Numbered from the stretch's first letter, positions 25,304 through 35,309 are shown. The stretch: DNA of 64,000 bases from Halopseudomonas laoshanensis (GCF_008365385.1 NZ_QOVF01000003.1:1-64000), one strand, 5' to 3'. A program made the numbers and translations. The notes: generated by a model from the letters alone, not told the origin.

Positions 25304-26935
25304 ATGCCCGCGACACAAGATCCCGCCTCACCTAGCGCGTCAAGCGGGGATCTGGCCGATAGCCTTCTGGCGCTTTTGCGCACCCTCCCCGCTCAACCCT
25401 GCCATCATGTTCGCCGCACGCTGAGGCTCGGCGGGCGCCTGCTGGAAGCGTTGGCAGGCAACTCCAGCCAGGCGGTAGACTACGCGGATCAGCGCTTCAG
25501 CGATCCCGGCTGGCAGCGGCCGATGCAGCAGCGGCTGCTGAAAGCCTGGCTCAGCTGGCAACAGGAAAATAGCCGTTGGCTGGAAGGTCTGAGGATCAAT
25601 GAGGTCGACCGCAGCCGTCTTGCCTGGCTAGGTATGCAGCTGGAGGCGTCCTTGGCGCCCAGTAACAGCCCGCTCAACCCGGTTTTTCTACGCCAGTTGC
25701 AGCGTAGCCGGGGCAGAAATCTGGCGGCAGGCGTGCAACATCTGGCCGCGGATCTGGCGCTGGAGCGGCCGCTGGCACCGCTGATTGAAGATAATGATTA
25801 TCTGGTTGGCCGCGACCTGGCGTGCTCGGCGGGGCAGGTCGTCCTGCGCGACCCGATGTTTGAACTTATCCAGTACCAACCGACTTCGCCACAGGTGCAT
25901 CAACATCCGCTGCTGGTGATTCCGCCGCCGCTCAACCGGTTCTACCTGCTGGATCTGAATCCACAGCAAAGCCTGGTTCGTCATGCGCTGGATCAGGGCT
26001 TGCAGGTGTTTCTGATCAGTTGGCGCAATCCCCTGGCGGAACATTGCGAATGGGGCTTCAGCCATTATGTAAGAGCTTGCGATCGAGCCTTGCAAACCAC
26101 CTGCTCTGTTGGCGGCAGCCCGCAGGCCAGCTTGCTCGGCGTTTGCGCCGGCGGACTCCTCGGCCTGCTATTTCAGGGGCTGCTGCAAGCCAGGGGCGAT
26201 AGCGCCAAACTCTGCTCGGTCAGCTACCTGGTAACGCCCATCGATCCCCACCTGGAAACACCTTTGCTGCGGCTGAGTGGGCCGGCCACGCAACAACGGC
26301 TCCGCTCACGACTATGGCAGCAGGGTTACCTGAGTGCCCGGCAACTGGCCGCCAGCTTCGCCTGGCTGCGGCCGGAACAGTTCGTCTGGCCGCAGGCACT
26401 GGCACGCTATGCCCTCGATCAGCCGCTGGCCAAGCGCGACATCCTCTACTGGAGCCAGGACAGCACCCGGCTGCCCGCCCGCCTGGTGGAAGATCTGCTC
26501 GACCTGTTTCAACGCGACCCGCTGAGCCGCCCGGGGCACCTTTGCTTGCTCGGTCACCCCATCGACCTGCAATCGTGTAGCCAGCCCAGTTGGCACCTCG
26601 GCGCTCGGCGTGATCATATCGTGCCCTGGAACAACTGTTTTCCGGGTGGACGTCTGGGCGGCGATGCGGTCTTCGTGCAGAGTCACAGCGGCCATATTCA
26701 GAGTCTGATCAATCCACCGGACTATCCGGGTGCGGTCATGCGCAGCGGTCCGGTCACCGGTGATGTGACTAGCTGGCTGGCTGACAGTGTTGAACAAGGA
26801 GGCAGTTGGTGGCCACACTGGAGCAGTTGGCTGCAAAGCCACAGCGGGGCCATGCAGCCAGCACCCGAACACCTTGGTAACCTCGATTACCCGCCGCTGG
26901 GGGCCGCACCCGGGCGTTATGTACATGATTGTTGA
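25304..26935 (+). CDS. phaC2: Class II PHA synthase PhaC2
   Basis: A 543-residue paralogue of PhaC1 with triad Cys281 (GVCAGG), Asp437 (RRDHIVPW) and His464 (HSGHIQS). It is about 16 residues shorter at the N-terminus than PhaC1, where class II synthases vary most. The WRNP and GAAPGRYVHD motifs are shared. It probably broadens substrate use. The order phaC1-phaZ-phaC2-phaD is standard. Confidence 0.95.
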   Translation: MPATQDPASPSASSGDLADSLLALLRTLPAQPCHHVRRTLRLGGRLLEALAGNSSQAVDYADQRFSDPGWQRPMQQRLLKAWLSWQQENSRWLEGLRINEVDRSRLAWLGMQLEASLAPSNSPLNPVFLRQLQRSRGRNLAAGVQHLAADLALERPLAPLIEDNDYLVGRDLACSAGQVVLRDPMFELIQYQPTSPQVHQHPLLVIPPPLNRFYLLDLNPQQSLVRHALDQGLQVFLISWRNPLAEHCEWGFSHYVRACDRALQTTCSVGGSPQASLLGVCAGGLLGLLFQGLLQARGDSAKLCSVSYLVTPIDPHLETPLLRLSGPATQQRLRSRLWQQGYLSARQLAASFAWLRPEQFVWPQALARYALDQPLAKRDILYWSQDSTRLPARLVEDLLDLFQRDPLSRPGHLCLLGHPIDLQSCSQPSWHLGARRDHIVPWNNCFPGGRLGGDAVFVQSHSGHIQSLINPPDYPGAVMRSGPVTGDVTSWLADSVEQGGSWWPHWSSWLQSHSGAMQPAPEHLGNLDYPPLGAAPGRYVHDC

Positions 26936-26944
26936 AGGAAGCGC

Positions 26945-27559
26945 ATGAAAACCCGTGAACGTATCCTGCTCTGCACGCTGGCGCTGTTCAACGAGCACGG
27001 CGAACCCAATGTGACCACGCTGGACATCGCCAACGAGCTGGATATCAGCCCGGGCAATCTGTATTACCATTTCCGCGGCAAAGAGGCGCTGTTGGAGGCC
27101 TTGCTCGACGCCTTTATCGACAATACCCAGAGCCTTCTGCATCTGGACATCGACCCCGATGAACTCAGCCCGGAAGACTACTGGCTGTTCCTGCATCTGC
27201 TGTTCGAATCGATCATCAGTTACCACTTCCTGTTTCAGGATCTATCCAACCTGAGCGGACGCTACGCCTTCATCAACCGCGCCATGCAACAGTGGATCGC
27301 CGCCCTGCGCAAGACCCTGCTGCGCGTGCTGCTGGCACTGCGCGAGCAAGGCCATATGGACTGTGATGACGACAGCCTGGAGCGCTTGCTGGATACGCTC
27401 TGCCAGACCTTTCTGTTCTGGCTGGATTACCAACGCATCACCCGCGGCGACCAGCAAGATGCTTCTCTGGGGGTGCGTCAGGTCCTGGGGCTGTTGCTGC
27501 CGTATCTGGATGCGGATACCCGCGAATGGATGCTGATGCTGATCAACCGCTACGCATAA
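26945..27559 (+). CDS. phaD: TetR-family regulator PhaD
   Basis: A 204-residue TetR-type protein. The helix-turn-helix is at about 20-45 (VTTLDIANELDISPGNLYYHFRGKEALLEALL). In P. putida PhaD activates the phaC1 and phaI promoters in response to a fatty-acid-derived ligand. It starts nine bases after phaC2 with a GGAAG ribosome site. Its stop codon touches the terminator of the convergent phasin operon. A candidate target motif lies upstream of both small phasin genes (28111 and 29547). Confidence 0.93.
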   Translation: MKTRERILLCTLALFNEHGEPNVTTLDIANELDISPGNLYYHFRGKEALLEALLDAFIDNTQSLLHLDIDPDELSPEDYWLFLHLLFESIISYHFLFQDLSNLSGRYAFINRAMQQWIAALRKTLLRVLLALREQGHMDCDDDSLERLLDTLCQTFLFWLDYQRITRGDQQDASLGVRQVLGLLLPYLDADTREWMLMLINRYA

Positions 27560-27581
27560 AAAACCCGGCCAGTGGCCGGGT
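27557..27581 (-). terminator. Terminator of the leftward phasin gene
   Basis: CCCGGCC-AGT-GGCCGGG forms a stem followed on the minus strand by TTTTTTAT. The T run lies over the phaD stop codon. On the plus strand there is no T run, so it serves the minus-strand transcript. Confidence 0.85.
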
Positions 27582-27603
27582 AAAGGGGACTACAACCTGG
27601 TAC

Positions 27604-28038
27604 TCAGCCGAGCTTGGCGCCCTTGAGCGATGCGCTCAGTTCATCCAGCTTGGCGGACAACTTTTGCAGCTCACTGCGGCTGGGGATACCCACCCGGCCA
27701 AGCAACTCCGCGCGGCCTTTCTCTACCGAACCGACGACCTTCTCCAAACGCCCGCCAGTGGCAGAATCGACGCGCGCCTTGAACCCGGCTTTGAACTGCT
27801 CAACCTTAGAGGTAGCGCTGTCGACCTGCTCAGAAAGCAGTTCCTTGCCCTGGGTCTCAAGCGCCTGGCCTTCGTTCACCAGCTCCTTGAAATACGCGGC
27901 ACCTTCTTTGCCTACTTTCGCGTAAGCCCCCAAGGTTGCCAGCCACAGCTGCCGCGCCTGGATCTTGAGGCTATCAGTTGCCTCAGTGGCGGCGTTGATG
28001 CTCGAATCAATAAGACGCTTTTTTTTAACCTGTGCCAT
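27604..28038 (-). CDS. Additional phasin (PhaI paralogue)
   Basis: A 144-residue phasin-domain protein: QLWLATLGAYAKVGKEGAAYFKELVNEGQALETQGKE, then an amphipathic region and RVGIPSRSELQKLSAKLDELSASLK. It resembles PhaI closely but with a basic start (MAQVKKKRLIDSS). Phasins coat PHA granules. Pseudomonas normally has phaF and phaI only, so this third gene looks like a duplication. It has its own terminator, and upstream a motif also found before phaI. The ATG at 28038 has AGGAG in front. Confidence 0.88.
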   Translation of the reverse strand: MAQVKKKRLIDSSINAATEATDSLKIQARQLWLATLGAYAKVGKEGAAYFKELVNEGQALETQGKELLSEQVDSATSKVEQFKAGFKARVDSATGGRLEKVVGSVEKGRAELLGRVGIPSRSELQKLSAKLDELSASLKGAKLG

Positions 28039-28110
28039 GGTAGTCACTCCTGCTGATAAGGGTTTGGCTGCCATTACTGCCAGCCACATCATCGAGACTA
28101 CCCAGTCATT

Positions 28111-28128
28111 TTAGAAAAAACATACTAA
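28111..28128. promoter_or_regulatory. Shared phasin-promoter motif, copy 1 (candidate PhaD operator)
   Basis: TTAGAAAAAACATACTAA, 73 bp upstream of the additional phasin. It is 17 of 18 bases identical to the copy upstream of phaI (29547-29564), with inverted TTAG/CTAA ends. Read on the minus strand it overlaps a plausible -10 (TCTAAA). Confidence 0.6.
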
Positions 28129-28140
28129 TAAAAGACCGCC

Positions 28141-28175
28141 AATAAAAAACCCGACCGGCTTGCGCGGGTCGGGTT
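28141..28175 (-). terminator. Terminator after phaF
   Basis: AACCCGACC / GGTCGGGTT is a perfect 9-bp stem; the minus strand continues TTTTATT. It separates the phaI-phaF transcript from the additional phasin gene. Confidence 0.85.
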
Positions 28176-28193
28176 TCGATAGTGCGAAAAGCC

Positions 28194-29024
28194 TCAGGAA
28201 TTCGAAGGCTTTTCCGCCGCAGGCGCTGCAGGAGCAACCGTTGGCGTGGGTGTCGGCGTTGCCGCTGGTGTCGCTGTCGTTGGCTTGCTAGCTGCTGGCG
28301 TAGCCTTGGGTGCGGCTTTCGCTGCAGGCTTGGCAGCCGGTTTCGCAGCGGCTTTCGGAGCCGCTTTTGGTGCTGCTTTGCTCGCGGCCGGTTTGGCTGC
28401 TGCCGGCGCTGCTTTCGGCTTGGCTGCCGCACGAGCTGTCACTGGCTTGCTGGCAGCCGTCTTTGGCTTGGCCGGTGCTTTCGCAGCGGCAGCCTTGGGC
28501 TTGCTTGCAGGCTTGGCTGCTGCCGACCGAGTGGCAGCGGGCTTGGCCGCAGCTTTTGCTGCGGCTTTCGGCGCAGCCTTGGCCGGTGCGTTCCCAGCGG
28601 TCATCTTGCTGATCATGCGAGTCAGCTCGTCAACCTTGCTGTTAAGCGCCTTGACCTCATCACGCGAGGGAACTCCCAGGCGGGACACGGCACTGTTCAA
28701 ACGCTTGTCAAAAGCTTCTTCCAGCTCGTTCCATCTGCCGGAGACGCGTCCACGGGCTTTGTCGACCTTGGACTGTGCCGCCGCAACGGAATCCTTCTTG
28801 CTCTTACTGGCTTTGCCTTTGATGGATCCAACCTGCTTGTCAATTTCGGACTTGGCGGCTTTCTCGGCCACCTCGCCGTCCTTGATCAGGTTTTCGAAGA
28901 GCTTGACGCCCTCCTTGCCAACCTTGGCATAAGCGCCCAAACCTGCCAGCCAGATCTGACGTGAGTAGTTTTCTATCTCACCGACCCAACCATTGTCTTT
29001 GTCCTGCTTTTTCTTGCCCGCCAT
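28194..29024 (-). CDS. phaF: PhaF, phasin with histone-like tail
   Basis: A 276-residue granule protein. The N-terminal half is a phasin domain (IWLAGLGAYAKVGKEGVKLFENLIKDG..RLGVPSRDEVKALNSKVDELT, up to about residue 140). The C-terminal half is a histone H1-like repeat of Ala, Lys and Pro (AAAKPA, KAAPKAA) that binds DNA and segregates granules with the nucleoid. The last residues lose lysine and become TPTPTVAPAAPA. The repeat DNA makes long spurious open frames on the other strand. Confidence 0.94.
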   Translation of the reverse strand: MAGKKKQDKDNGWVGEIENYSRQIWLAGLGAYAKVGKEGVKLFENLIKDGEVAEKAAKSEIDKQVGSIKGKASKSKKDSVAAAQSKVDKARGRVSGRWNELEEAFDKRLNSAVSRLGVPSRDEVKALNSKVDELTRMISKMTAGNAPAKAAPKAAAKAAAKPAATRSAAAKPASKPKAAAAKAPAKPKTAASKPVTARAAAKPKAAPAAAKPAASKAAPKAAPKAAAKPAAKPAAKAAPKATPAASKPTTATPAATPTPTPTVAPAAPAAEKPSNS

Positions 29025-29044
29025 GGAGTAACTCCTCTGTGACC

Positions 29045-29467
29045 TTACTTGCTGTCGATCGACTTGAGTGCAGCACTCAGATCATCCAGCTTAGCAGACA
29101 ACTGGTCAATGTCCTTCTTGCTCGGGATGCCCAGGCGGCTCAGGGCAGAAGCAACACGGTCATCGAATACTTCTTCAACCTTGTTCAGGCTACCACCAGT
29201 GCGCGCCTGGATACGGCCCTTGAAGCTTTCTACCTTGCTGTTGACCTTGCTGGTGGCAGACTCGACCTGGCTGGAGACCAGTTCCTTGCCTTGCTTCTCA
29301 ACAGCTTCGCCTTCGGAAACCAGCTTCTTGAAGTAATCAGCGCCTTCCTTACCAGCCTTGGCATAGGCACCCAGGCCTGCCAGCCAGATCTGGTGAGCAT
29401 AGTTCTTTACGTCGCCAGTAAAAGAGGCAGCTTCAATTTCGATTTTCTTTGCAGTGTTCTTAGCCAT
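29045..29467 (-). CDS. phaI: PhaI phasin
   Basis: A 140-residue phasin: HQIWLAGLGAYAKAGKEGADYFKKLVSEGEAVEKQGKELV and RLGIPSKKDIDQLSAKLDDLSAALK. The ATG at 29467 is chosen; eleven upstream codons precede the family start. It is followed 20 bp later by phaF with no terminator between, so phaIF is one operon. Its upstream region carries the TTAG-N10-CTAA motif at 29547. Confidence 0.93.
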   Translation of the reverse strand: MAKNTAKKIEIEAASFTGDVKNYAHQIWLAGLGAYAKAGKEGADYFKKLVSEGEAVEKQGKELVSSQVESATSKVNSKVESFKGRIQARTGGSLNKVEEVFDDRVASALSRLGIPSKKDIDQLSAKLDDLSAALKSIDSK

Positions 29468-29546
29468 GGTAATGATTCCTGTAATGAATAATGGATACAT
29501 TTATGGGCCGGTGTTCGACCCTTGTTGGCCAAGTTACGCAGCTAAA

Positions 29547-29564
29547 TTAGAAAACACATACTAA
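29547..29564. promoter_or_regulatory. Shared phasin-promoter motif, copy 2 (candidate PhaD operator)
   Basis: TTAGAAAACACATACTAA, 80 bp upstream of phaI, nearly identical to 28111-28128. PhaD is known to act at the phaI promoter in P. putida, which makes this the best candidate site, but binding is inferred. Confidence 0.6.
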
Positions 29565-29573
29565 AACGCCGAA

Positions 29574-29849
29574 TCAGCTCAGATACTTGTCCAGGGCCTT
29601 GTCGATCTCGCCTTTGACCATGCCCGCCATGGGCGTGAGCATCAGTCCGAGTTTGACCGTCACCCGTACCTGATCTTCCGACACGCTGATGCAGCCATCG
29701 GCGCCGCTGCGTTTGAACAGCAGATCATCACCTTCCCATGTGCATTTCGCGTCGAGTTTCTGCGCCAGCTTGTCTGCCAGCTTCTGGGCGCGCTCGCGCG
29801 CCACTTCCTTGCCCAGATTGTGTTCACGGGTGATATCGACAGTTGCCAT
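29574..29849 (-). CDS. Polyhydroxyalkanoic acid system family protein
   Basis: A 91-residue protein of the PHA_gran_rgn family: VDITREHNLGKEVARERAQKLADKLAQKLDAKCTWEGDDLLFKRSGADGCISV. The family is found beside pha genes and is also annotated as PHA synthesis-related; its action is not known. The ATG at 29849 has AAGAGA upstream. It lies upstream of phaI on the same strand with a 106-bp gap holding the phaI promoter. Confidence 0.85.
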   Translation of the reverse strand: MATVDITREHNLGKEVARERAQKLADKLAQKLDAKCTWEGDDLLFKRSGADGCISVSEDQVRVTVKLGLMLTPMAGMVKGEIDKALDKYLS

Positions 29850-30019
29850 TTTCGTTTCTCTTCTTTTAATGGGAGGTAGGACACTCAGCAAGCCTATAGC
29901 ATGCCGTAAAGGCCGCCACGCGTCACCCGCCAGTGCGTCACGACGGCCTGTTGAAAACCCCCGCTGGCACCGAAAAAGCGGTTAGAATGTGGGCTGATTT
30001 GCCCAGGCAGACGGATCCC

Positions 30020-30781
30020 ATGAGCGATAAAGACCAGCAAGATAAAAACACTCACTTCGGCTTTCAGACGGTCGCCGAATCCGAGAAGGCTAAACGCGTT
30101 GCCGATGTATTCCACTCGGTTGCGGCACGCTACGACCTGATGAACGACCTGATGTCCGGGGGTATTCATCGCCTGTGGAAGCGATTCACCATCGAACTGT
30201 CCGGCGTACGACCGGGTAACAAGGTGCTGGATATTGCCGGCGGTACCGGCGATCTGACGCGCAAGTTTTCCAAGCTGGTGGGGCCCGAAGGCGAAGTGGT
30301 CCTGGCCGACATCAATGATTCGATGCTCAAGGTCGGGCGCGACCGGCTGCTGGATCTGGGCGTCGCCGGCAACGTGCGCTTCGTGCAGGCGGACGCCGAA
30401 GCTCTGCCATTTCCGGACAATCATTTCGATTGCATCACCATCGCCTTCGGCTTGCGCAACGTGACCCACAAGGACCGCGCCATCGCCTCCATGTTGCGGG
30501 TGCTGAAACCCGGCGGGCGGTTGCTGGTACTGGAGTTCTCCAAGCCCGGCAACAAGATGCTGTCCAAGGCTTACGATCAGTATTCTTTCCGCCTGCTGCC
30601 GTTGATGGGCAAGCTGGTGACCAACGATTCGGAAAGCTACCGTTACCTGGCCGAATCCATCCGCATGCATCCCGACCAGGAAACCCTCAAGGCGATGATG
30701 GTGGAAGCCGGCTTTGCCCGCGTGACCTATCACAACATGACCGGCGGCGTAGTGGCACTGCATCGGGGCATCAAGCCCTGA
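30020..30781 (+). CDS. ubiE: Ubiquinone/menaquinone C-methyltransferase
   Basis: A 253-residue SAM methyltransferase ([18 protein letters not shown]..). The SAM motif is [10 protein letters not shown] and the family signatures are [17 protein letters not shown] and [13 protein letters not shown]. It methylates the benzoquinol ring carbon in ubiquinone synthesis. The in-frame codons upstream are non-coding. Its stop overlaps the ubiJ ATG by one base. Confidence 0.95.
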   Translation: MSDKDQQDKNTHFGFQTVAESEKAKRVADVFHSVAARYDLMNDLMSGGIHRLWKRFTIELSGVRPGNKVLDIAGGTGDLTRKFSKLVGPEGEVVLADINDSMLKVGRDRLLDLGVAGNVRFVQADAEALPFPDNHFDCITIAFGLRNVTHKDRAIASMLRVLKPGGRLLVLEFSKPGNKMLSKAYDQYSFRLLPLMGKLVTNDSESYRYLAESIRMHPDQETLKAMMVEAGFARVTYHNMTGGVVALHRGIKP

Positions 30782-31404
30782 TGCTCACCCAGGCCCTGCT
30801 TTCCGGCGTGCAGCGCAGCCTGACAGCAGCGCTGGCGCGTGACCCGTTGACCGCTCAACGCCTGGCTGGATTGAGCGGAAAGGTGATATTGATTCAGGCA
30901 CGCGACCCCGAATGGCAGGTTTATTTACTGCCCGGCACCTCAGGTATCGAACTGCTCCGCTCGTCTGAGCTGCCTCCCGACTGCACTTTGAGTGCACCCA
31001 GCGTGTTGCTCGCGAGGCTGATGGTCAGTGACCAACGTCAGCGCCTGCTGCAGGAGCCGGCTCTACAACTGAGTGGCGATAGCCAGGTACTGGTCAGTCT
31101 GCAGAATGCGCTGGGCGACTTGCGCCTGGATGGCGAGGCGGAACTGGCGCGCTGGATTGGTCCGGTGGCCGGGCATGCGGTGGCCAATCTATTACGCACA
31201 GGCAGGGAATGGGGCGGACAGGCGCAGCACAGCCTGAGTCGCAGCCTGTCCGAGTATCTGACCGAAGAAGGCCGGCAACTGGTTGGCAACGCCGAAGCCA
31301 GCGTCAGCGCCGACCAGCTTCATCAGCTGCGTCTGGATCTGGACCGCCTCGAAGCCCGCCTGGCCCGGCTTAACGCCTCCGACCCGGAAACGCACGACCT
31401 ATGA
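30781..31404 (+). CDS. ubiJ: Ubiquinone biosynthesis accessory factor UbiJ
   Basis: A 207-residue SCP2-like lipid-binding protein that works with UbiK to assemble the Ubi complex in the soluble fraction. The N-terminal SCP2 half is followed by a C-terminal coiled coil ([25 protein letters not shown]). The true start is the ATG at 30781, coupled to ubiE; the much longer open frame beginning at 30430 is an out-of-frame shadow of ubiE. It overlaps ubiB in an ATGA. Confidence 0.92.
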   Translation: MLTQALLSGVQRSLTAALARDPLTAQRLAGLSGKVILIQARDPEWQVYLLPGTSGIELLRSSELPPDCTLSAPSVLLARLMVSDQRQRLLQEPALQLSGDSQVLVSLQNALGDLRLDGEAELARWIGPVAGHAVANLLRTGREWGGQAQHSLSRSLSEYLTEEGRQLVGNAEASVSADQLHQLRLDLDRLEARLARLNASDPETHDL

Positions 31405-33011
31405 ACCTGACTGCCCTGCTGCGCCTGATGCGCATTCTGCACATTTTTACTCGCTATCGGCTGGATCAACTACTGGGTGCCTTCCCCCTGCCATGGGCCG
31501 GGCGCTTCCTATTGAAAGTCGGCCCCTGGCGTTTGCGTCCGGCACCGAAAAATCTCTCGCGCGGCGCGCGCTTGCGTCTGGCCTGTGAAGACCTTGGCCC
31601 GGTATTCATCAAGTTCGGGCAGATTCTCTCGACCCGTCGCGACCTGCTGCCAGACGATATAGCGCTGGAACTGGCGCGCTTGCAGGACAAGGTTCCGCCC
31701 TTCCCTGCAGATCAGGCGCGCAAGCGCATTGAAGAGCAGCTCGGCCAGCCCATCGAGTCGATCTTTGCCAGCTTCAGCGCCGAGCCATTAGCCTCCGCGT
31801 CAGTTGCCCAGGTTCACGCAGCGCGGCTGATGGATGGCACCGAAGTGGTGGTCAAGGTGATTCGTCCCGGCATCGGCGAAGTGATCGGCCAGGACATTCA
31901 ATGGCTGTTTCTGGCCGCGCGTATGCTTGAGCGCCACTCCGTTGAAGGTCGCCGCCTGCGCCCGGTGGATGTGGTGCGTGATTACGAGAACACCATTTTC
32001 GACGAGCTGGATCTGCACCGCGAAGCGGCCAACGCCTCGCAGCTGCGGCGCAATTTCGAAGACTCGCCCTTGCTCTACGTGCCCAAGGTCTACTGGGATT
32101 GGTGCCGGCACAAGGTCATGGTCATGGAGCGCATCAGCGGCCTGGCGGTGACGGACATGCCGGCGCTGCTCGACCAGCGTACCGATATGAAAAAGCTCGC
32201 CGAACGCGGCGTCGAGATTTTTTTCACCCAGGTGTTTCGCGACAGTTTCTTCCATGCGGACATGCACCCGGGCAATATTTTTGTCTCCCGAAGCCATCCC
32301 TGGGAACCGCAATATATCGCTATCGATTTCGGCATCGTCGGCAGTCTGACTCCCGAGGATCAGAACTACCTGGCGCGCAATCTGATGGCGTTCTTCAAAC
32401 GTGATTATCGCCGCGTCGCGCAACTGCATATCGACTCCGGCTGGGTGCCCGCCGAGACCCGCATCAATGAATTTGAAGCGGCGATCCGCAGCGTCTGCGA
32501 GCCAATCTTCGAGCGGCCGTTGAAGGATATTTCCTTCGGCCAACTATTGCTGCGCCTGTTCCAGACCGCCCGGCGCTTCAATATGGAAGTCCAGCCGCAA
32601 CTGGTGTTGCTGCAAAAAACCCTGCTGAATATCGAAGGTCTGGGACGTCAGCTGTATCCCGACCTGGACCTATGGGCCACCGGGCAGCCGTATCTGGAGC
32701 GCTGGATGCGCGAACGTGCCATGCCGCAGCATCAATTGCGCAACTGGCAGCAACAGCTCGAGCAGGTACCACCGTTGCTCCACAGCACGCGCCAGGCGCT
32801 GGACCGGCTGGCAATGCAACCGGTGCAGCCGGTGGTGACCCGCAGCAGCAATACCGGGCTGCGACTTGCCGGCTTGTTGCTCGGCCTACTCGGAGCCAGC
32901 GGGTTGGGCGCCGAGCCGGCACTCTGGACCCAGGCCGAGCCCACCCAGTGGCTACTGATCGTCGTCGGTGGCTGGTTGGTGCTGCGGCGTGGCATGCCAC
33001 GCGGTGAATAG
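31401..33011 (+). CDS. ubiB: Ubiquinone biosynthesis atypical kinase UbiB
   Basis: A 536-residue ABC1/ADCK-family protein. The KxGQ motif is [14 protein letters not shown], the Ala-rich loop is in [16 protein letters not shown], and the catalytic loop is [13 protein letters not shown] with IDFGIVG. Two hydrophobic C-terminal segments anchor it in the inner membrane. It has ATPase activity needed for ubiquinone synthesis. Third gene of ubiE-ubiJ-ubiB. Confidence 0.95.
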   Translation: MNLTALLRLMRILHIFTRYRLDQLLGAFPLPWAGRFLLKVGPWRLRPAPKNLSRGARLRLACEDLGPVFIKFGQILSTRRDLLPDDIALELARLQDKVPPFPADQARKRIEEQLGQPIESIFASFSAEPLASASVAQVHAARLMDGTEVVVKVIRPGIGEVIGQDIQWLFLAARMLERHSVEGRRLRPVDVVRDYENTIFDELDLHREAANASQLRRNFEDSPLLYVPKVYWDWCRHKVMVMERISGLAVTDMPALLDQRTDMKKLAERGVEIFFTQVFRDSFFHADMHPGNIFVSRSHPWEPQYIAIDFGIVGSLTPEDQNYLARNLMAFFKRDYRRVAQLHIDSGWVPAETRINEFEAAIRSVCEPIFERPLKDISFGQLLLRLFQTARRFNMEVQPQLVLLQKTLLNIEGLGRQLYPDLDLWATGQPYLERWMRERAMPQHQLRNWQQQLEQVPPLLHSTRQALDRLAMQPVQPVVTRSSNTGLRLAGLLLGLLGASGLGAEPALWTQAEPTQWLLIVVGGWLVLRRGMPRGE

Positions 33012-33070
33012 ACGCTCTCCACGTAACAACCACTGGCGCGACCTGACCTATAACTGGCACACTTCTGACT

Positions 33071-33484
33071 ATGAATGATTCGACAGATAACAGCGCCTGG
33101 CTGGATATGATCAAGTGGGATGCCGATGGCCTGGTACCCGCTATTGCCCAGGATGTGCACAGCCAGCGGGTACTGATGGTCGCCTGGATGAATCGCGAAG
33201 CGCTCGCGCTGACCGCAAGCGAGGGCCGCGGCATATACTGGTCGCGCTCGCGGCAGAAGCTCTGGCGCAAGGGTGAAGAATCAGGCCATGTGCAGGTGCT
33301 GCACGAGCTACGGCTGGATTGTGATGCCGACGTCATTATTCTGATGGTCGAGCAGCTGGGCGGCATGGCCTGTCACACCGGACGCGAAAGCTGCTTCTAC
33401 CGGGTATTCAGAGAGGGCCAATGGCATAGCGTTGACCCCGTACTCAAGGACCCAAAACAGATTTATGAACATAAACATGACTGA
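33071..33484 (+). CDS. hisI: Phosphoribosyl-AMP cyclohydrolase
   Basis: A 137-residue stand-alone HisI, third step of histidine synthesis. Metal and active-site motifs: [40 protein letters not shown] and [11 protein letters not shown]. Unlike enterics, HisI and HisE are separate; here they overlap by eight bases. Confidence 0.95.
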   Translation: MNDSTDNSAWLDMIKWDADGLVPAIAQDVHSQRVLMVAWMNREALALTASEGRGIYWSRSRQKLWRKGEESGHVQVLHELRLDCDADVIILMVEQLGGMACHTGRESCFYRVFREGQWHSVDPVLKDPKQIYEHKHD

Positions 33485-33809
33485 CACACTGCGCCAGCTC
33501 GCCGAAGTCCTTGAGCAGCGTAAACAAGCCGATGCGGACAGCTCCTACGTAGCCAGCCTGCACGCCAAAGGTCTGAACAAGATCCTCGAGAAAGTGGGCG
33601 AGGAATGTACCGAGACGCTGTTGGCCGCCAAGGATTGCCAGCACAGCGAGGATAAATCGGACCTGATTTATGAAACCGCCGATCTCTGGTTTCACAGCCT
33701 GGTGATGCTCAGCCATTTGGGCCTCGGGCCAGAAGACATTCTGCAAGAACTGGAGCGACGCTTCGACCTTTCCGGCCTTGCCGAAAAGGCCGCGCGACCA
33801 CAAACATAG
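33477..33809 (+). CDS. hisE: Phosphoribosyl-ATP pyrophosphatase
   Basis: A 110-residue HisE, second step of histidine synthesis, with the MazG-like helical motif [18 protein letters not shown] and [17 protein letters not shown]. The ATG at 33477 lies within the end of hisI; an ATG four codons upstream (33465) has a slightly better AAGGA element and cannot be excluded. Confidence 0.93.
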   Translation: MTDTLRQLAEVLEQRKQADADSSYVASLHAKGLNKILEKVGEECTETLLAAKDCQHSEDKSDLIYETADLWFHSLVMLSHLGLGPEDILQELERRFDLSGLAEKAARPQT

Positions 33810-33851
33810 GGCTTAGCCCGCTCATGGGGCATCCGCCCCTGGAGGTCTGAA

Positions 33852-34082
33852 ATGGGTTTTGGCGGCATTAGCATTTGGCAACTGGCGATCGTATTGGTGA
33901 TCGTCATACTGCTGTTCGGTACCAAGCGGCTCAAAGGCGTGGGTAGCGATTTGGGTGAGGCGATCAAAGGCTTTCGCAAATCCATCAACACCGATGAAGA
34001 CAAGCCGAATCACGAACACAAAAGCGCCGACACGCTCGACGTTGAGCCTCAACGCAAGCAGGAATCGCACACCAAGGACTGA
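33852..34082 (+). CDS. tatA: Twin-arginine translocase subunit TatA
   Basis: A 76-residue single-pass protein: short membrane helix ([24 protein letters not shown]), the FGTKRLKG hinge, an amphipathic helix and an acidic tail. It forms the Tat pore. GGAGG lies before the ATG. First gene of tatABC. Confidence 0.95.
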   Translation: MGFGGISIWQLAIVLVIVILLFGTKRLKGVGSDLGEAIKGFRKSINTDEDKPNHEHKSADTLDVEPQRKQESHTKD

Positions 34083-34087
34083 TCCTC

Positions 34088-34534
34088 ATGTTCGATGTCA
34101 GTTTCCTTGAGCTGCTGGTGATTGCGGTGATTGCCCTGGTGGTGCTCGGCCCCGAGCGCCTGCCCGGGTTTATCCGCACCGTTGGCCTGATGATAGGTCG
34201 CGCCAAGCGCGGCTTCGCCGACGTGCGTGCGCAGGTTGAGCGCGAGATTGGCGCGGATGAAATTCGTCAGCAGCTGCACAATGAAAAAATCATGTCCTCG
34301 CTTGAAAAGAAAGGCGGCAAAGATCAGGACAAGAACCTAGGCAAGCCTGTCTCGAATGTGAAACGCAACAGCAGCGAAAGTGTCACAGCAACTGATCAGA
34401 CTACAGCTGCCGTGTCGGATGAGCAGCCCGCGCTACAGCCCACCGACCCCGTGAGCACAGCGGATCACCCAGGCACGCTGGATAATCCGAACGTACCCGC
34501 AGCCGAGCCGCAGACACCACACCATGAGCGATAA
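34088..34534 (+). CDS. tatB: Twin-arginine translocase subunit TatB
   Basis: A 148-residue protein with the same start as TatA but the TatB signature ([33 protein letters not shown]) and a longer polar tail. It binds Tat signal peptides together with TatC. It overlaps tatC by 11 bases. Confidence 0.95.
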   Translation: MFDVSFLELLVIAVIALVVLGPERLPGFIRTVGLMIGRAKRGFADVRAQVEREIGADEIRQQLHNEKIMSSLEKKGGKDQDKNLGKPVSNVKRNSSESVTATDQTTAAVSDEQPALQPTDPVSTADHPGTLDNPNVPAAEPQTPHHER

Positions 34535-35309
34535 GCGTACCCCGGCGCAGTTGGCCGAAGACATGCCCCTGGTAGCCCACCTGACTGAACTGCGCTCACG
34601 TTTGCTGCGCATCATCGTAATCTGGATGCTGATTTTCGCCGGGCTGTTCTACTTCGCCAACGACCTCTACACCTTTATCTCCGAGCCGCTCCGCGCCTTC
34701 ATGCCCGAAGGCACGAGCATGATCGCTACCGACGTAGCCTCGCCCTTCCTCACGCCATTCAAACTGGCGTTGGTCAGTGCGCTGTTTATCGCCATGCCCT
34801 TTGTGCTGCACCAGTTGTGGAGCTTTATCGCACCCGGTTTGTACAAGCACGAGAAACGCCTGGCCGTGCCGCTGCTGGCCTCCAGCATAGTGCTCTTTTA
34901 CTCGGGGATGGCTTTCGCCTACTTCGTGGTTTTCCCGCTGGTCTTCGGCTTTTTCACCAGTACCGCGCCAGAGGGCGTGGCGGTGATGACCGATATCAAC
35001 AAGTATCTGGACTTCGTGCTGACGCTGTTCATGGCGTTCGGGCTGGCGTTTGAAATTCCGGTAGCGACCATTCTACTGGTGCTCGCCGGCGCTGTGGACG
35101 TAGCCAAGCTGCGCCAGATCAGGCCCTACGTAATTGTCGGTTGTTTTGTTATCGGCATGGTCCTCACCCCACCGGATGTAATCTCACAGGCGCTACTGGC
35201 GATCCCCATGTGGCTGCTCTATGAAGTCGGCATCCTCTTCAGCTCGATGCTCAAACCCATCCAGCGCGATGCTGCCGAGACCGATCCGGAAGAACAGCCA
35301 CCCGCATGA
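34524..35309 (+). CDS. tatC: Twin-arginine translocase subunit TatC
   Basis: A 261-residue polytopic membrane protein with six helices. It begins with the conserved [16 protein letters not shown] (signal-peptide binding face), then [15 protein letters not shown] and the [19 protein letters not shown] stretch. It is the receptor of the Tat system. Its stop overlaps the rsmE start in an ATGA. Confidence 0.96.
   Translation: MSDKRTPAQLAEDMPLVAHLTELRSRLLRIIVIWMLIFAGLFYFANDLYTFISEPLRAFMPEGTSMIATDVASPFLTPFKLALVSALFIAMPFVLHQLWSFIAPGLYKHEKRLAVPLLASSIVLFYSGMAFAYFVVFPLVFGFFTSTAPEGVAVMTDINKYLDFVLTLFMAFGLAFEIPVATILLVLAGAVDVAKLRQIRPYVIVGCFVIGMVLTPPDVISQALLAIPMWLLYEVGILFSSMLKPIQRDAAETDPEEQPPA

Noticed and set aside
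28182-28964. Long plus-strand open frames opposite phaF, rich in Gly/Leu/Cys/Arg or Ala/Gly
   Set aside because: They mirror the Ala-Lys-Pro repeat of PhaF and have low-complexity, non-protein-like composition.
30430-30780. N-terminal extension of the UbiJ frame back into ubiE
   Set aside because: It is out of frame with ubiE and not SCP2-like; the coupled ATG at 30781 gives a normal-length UbiJ.
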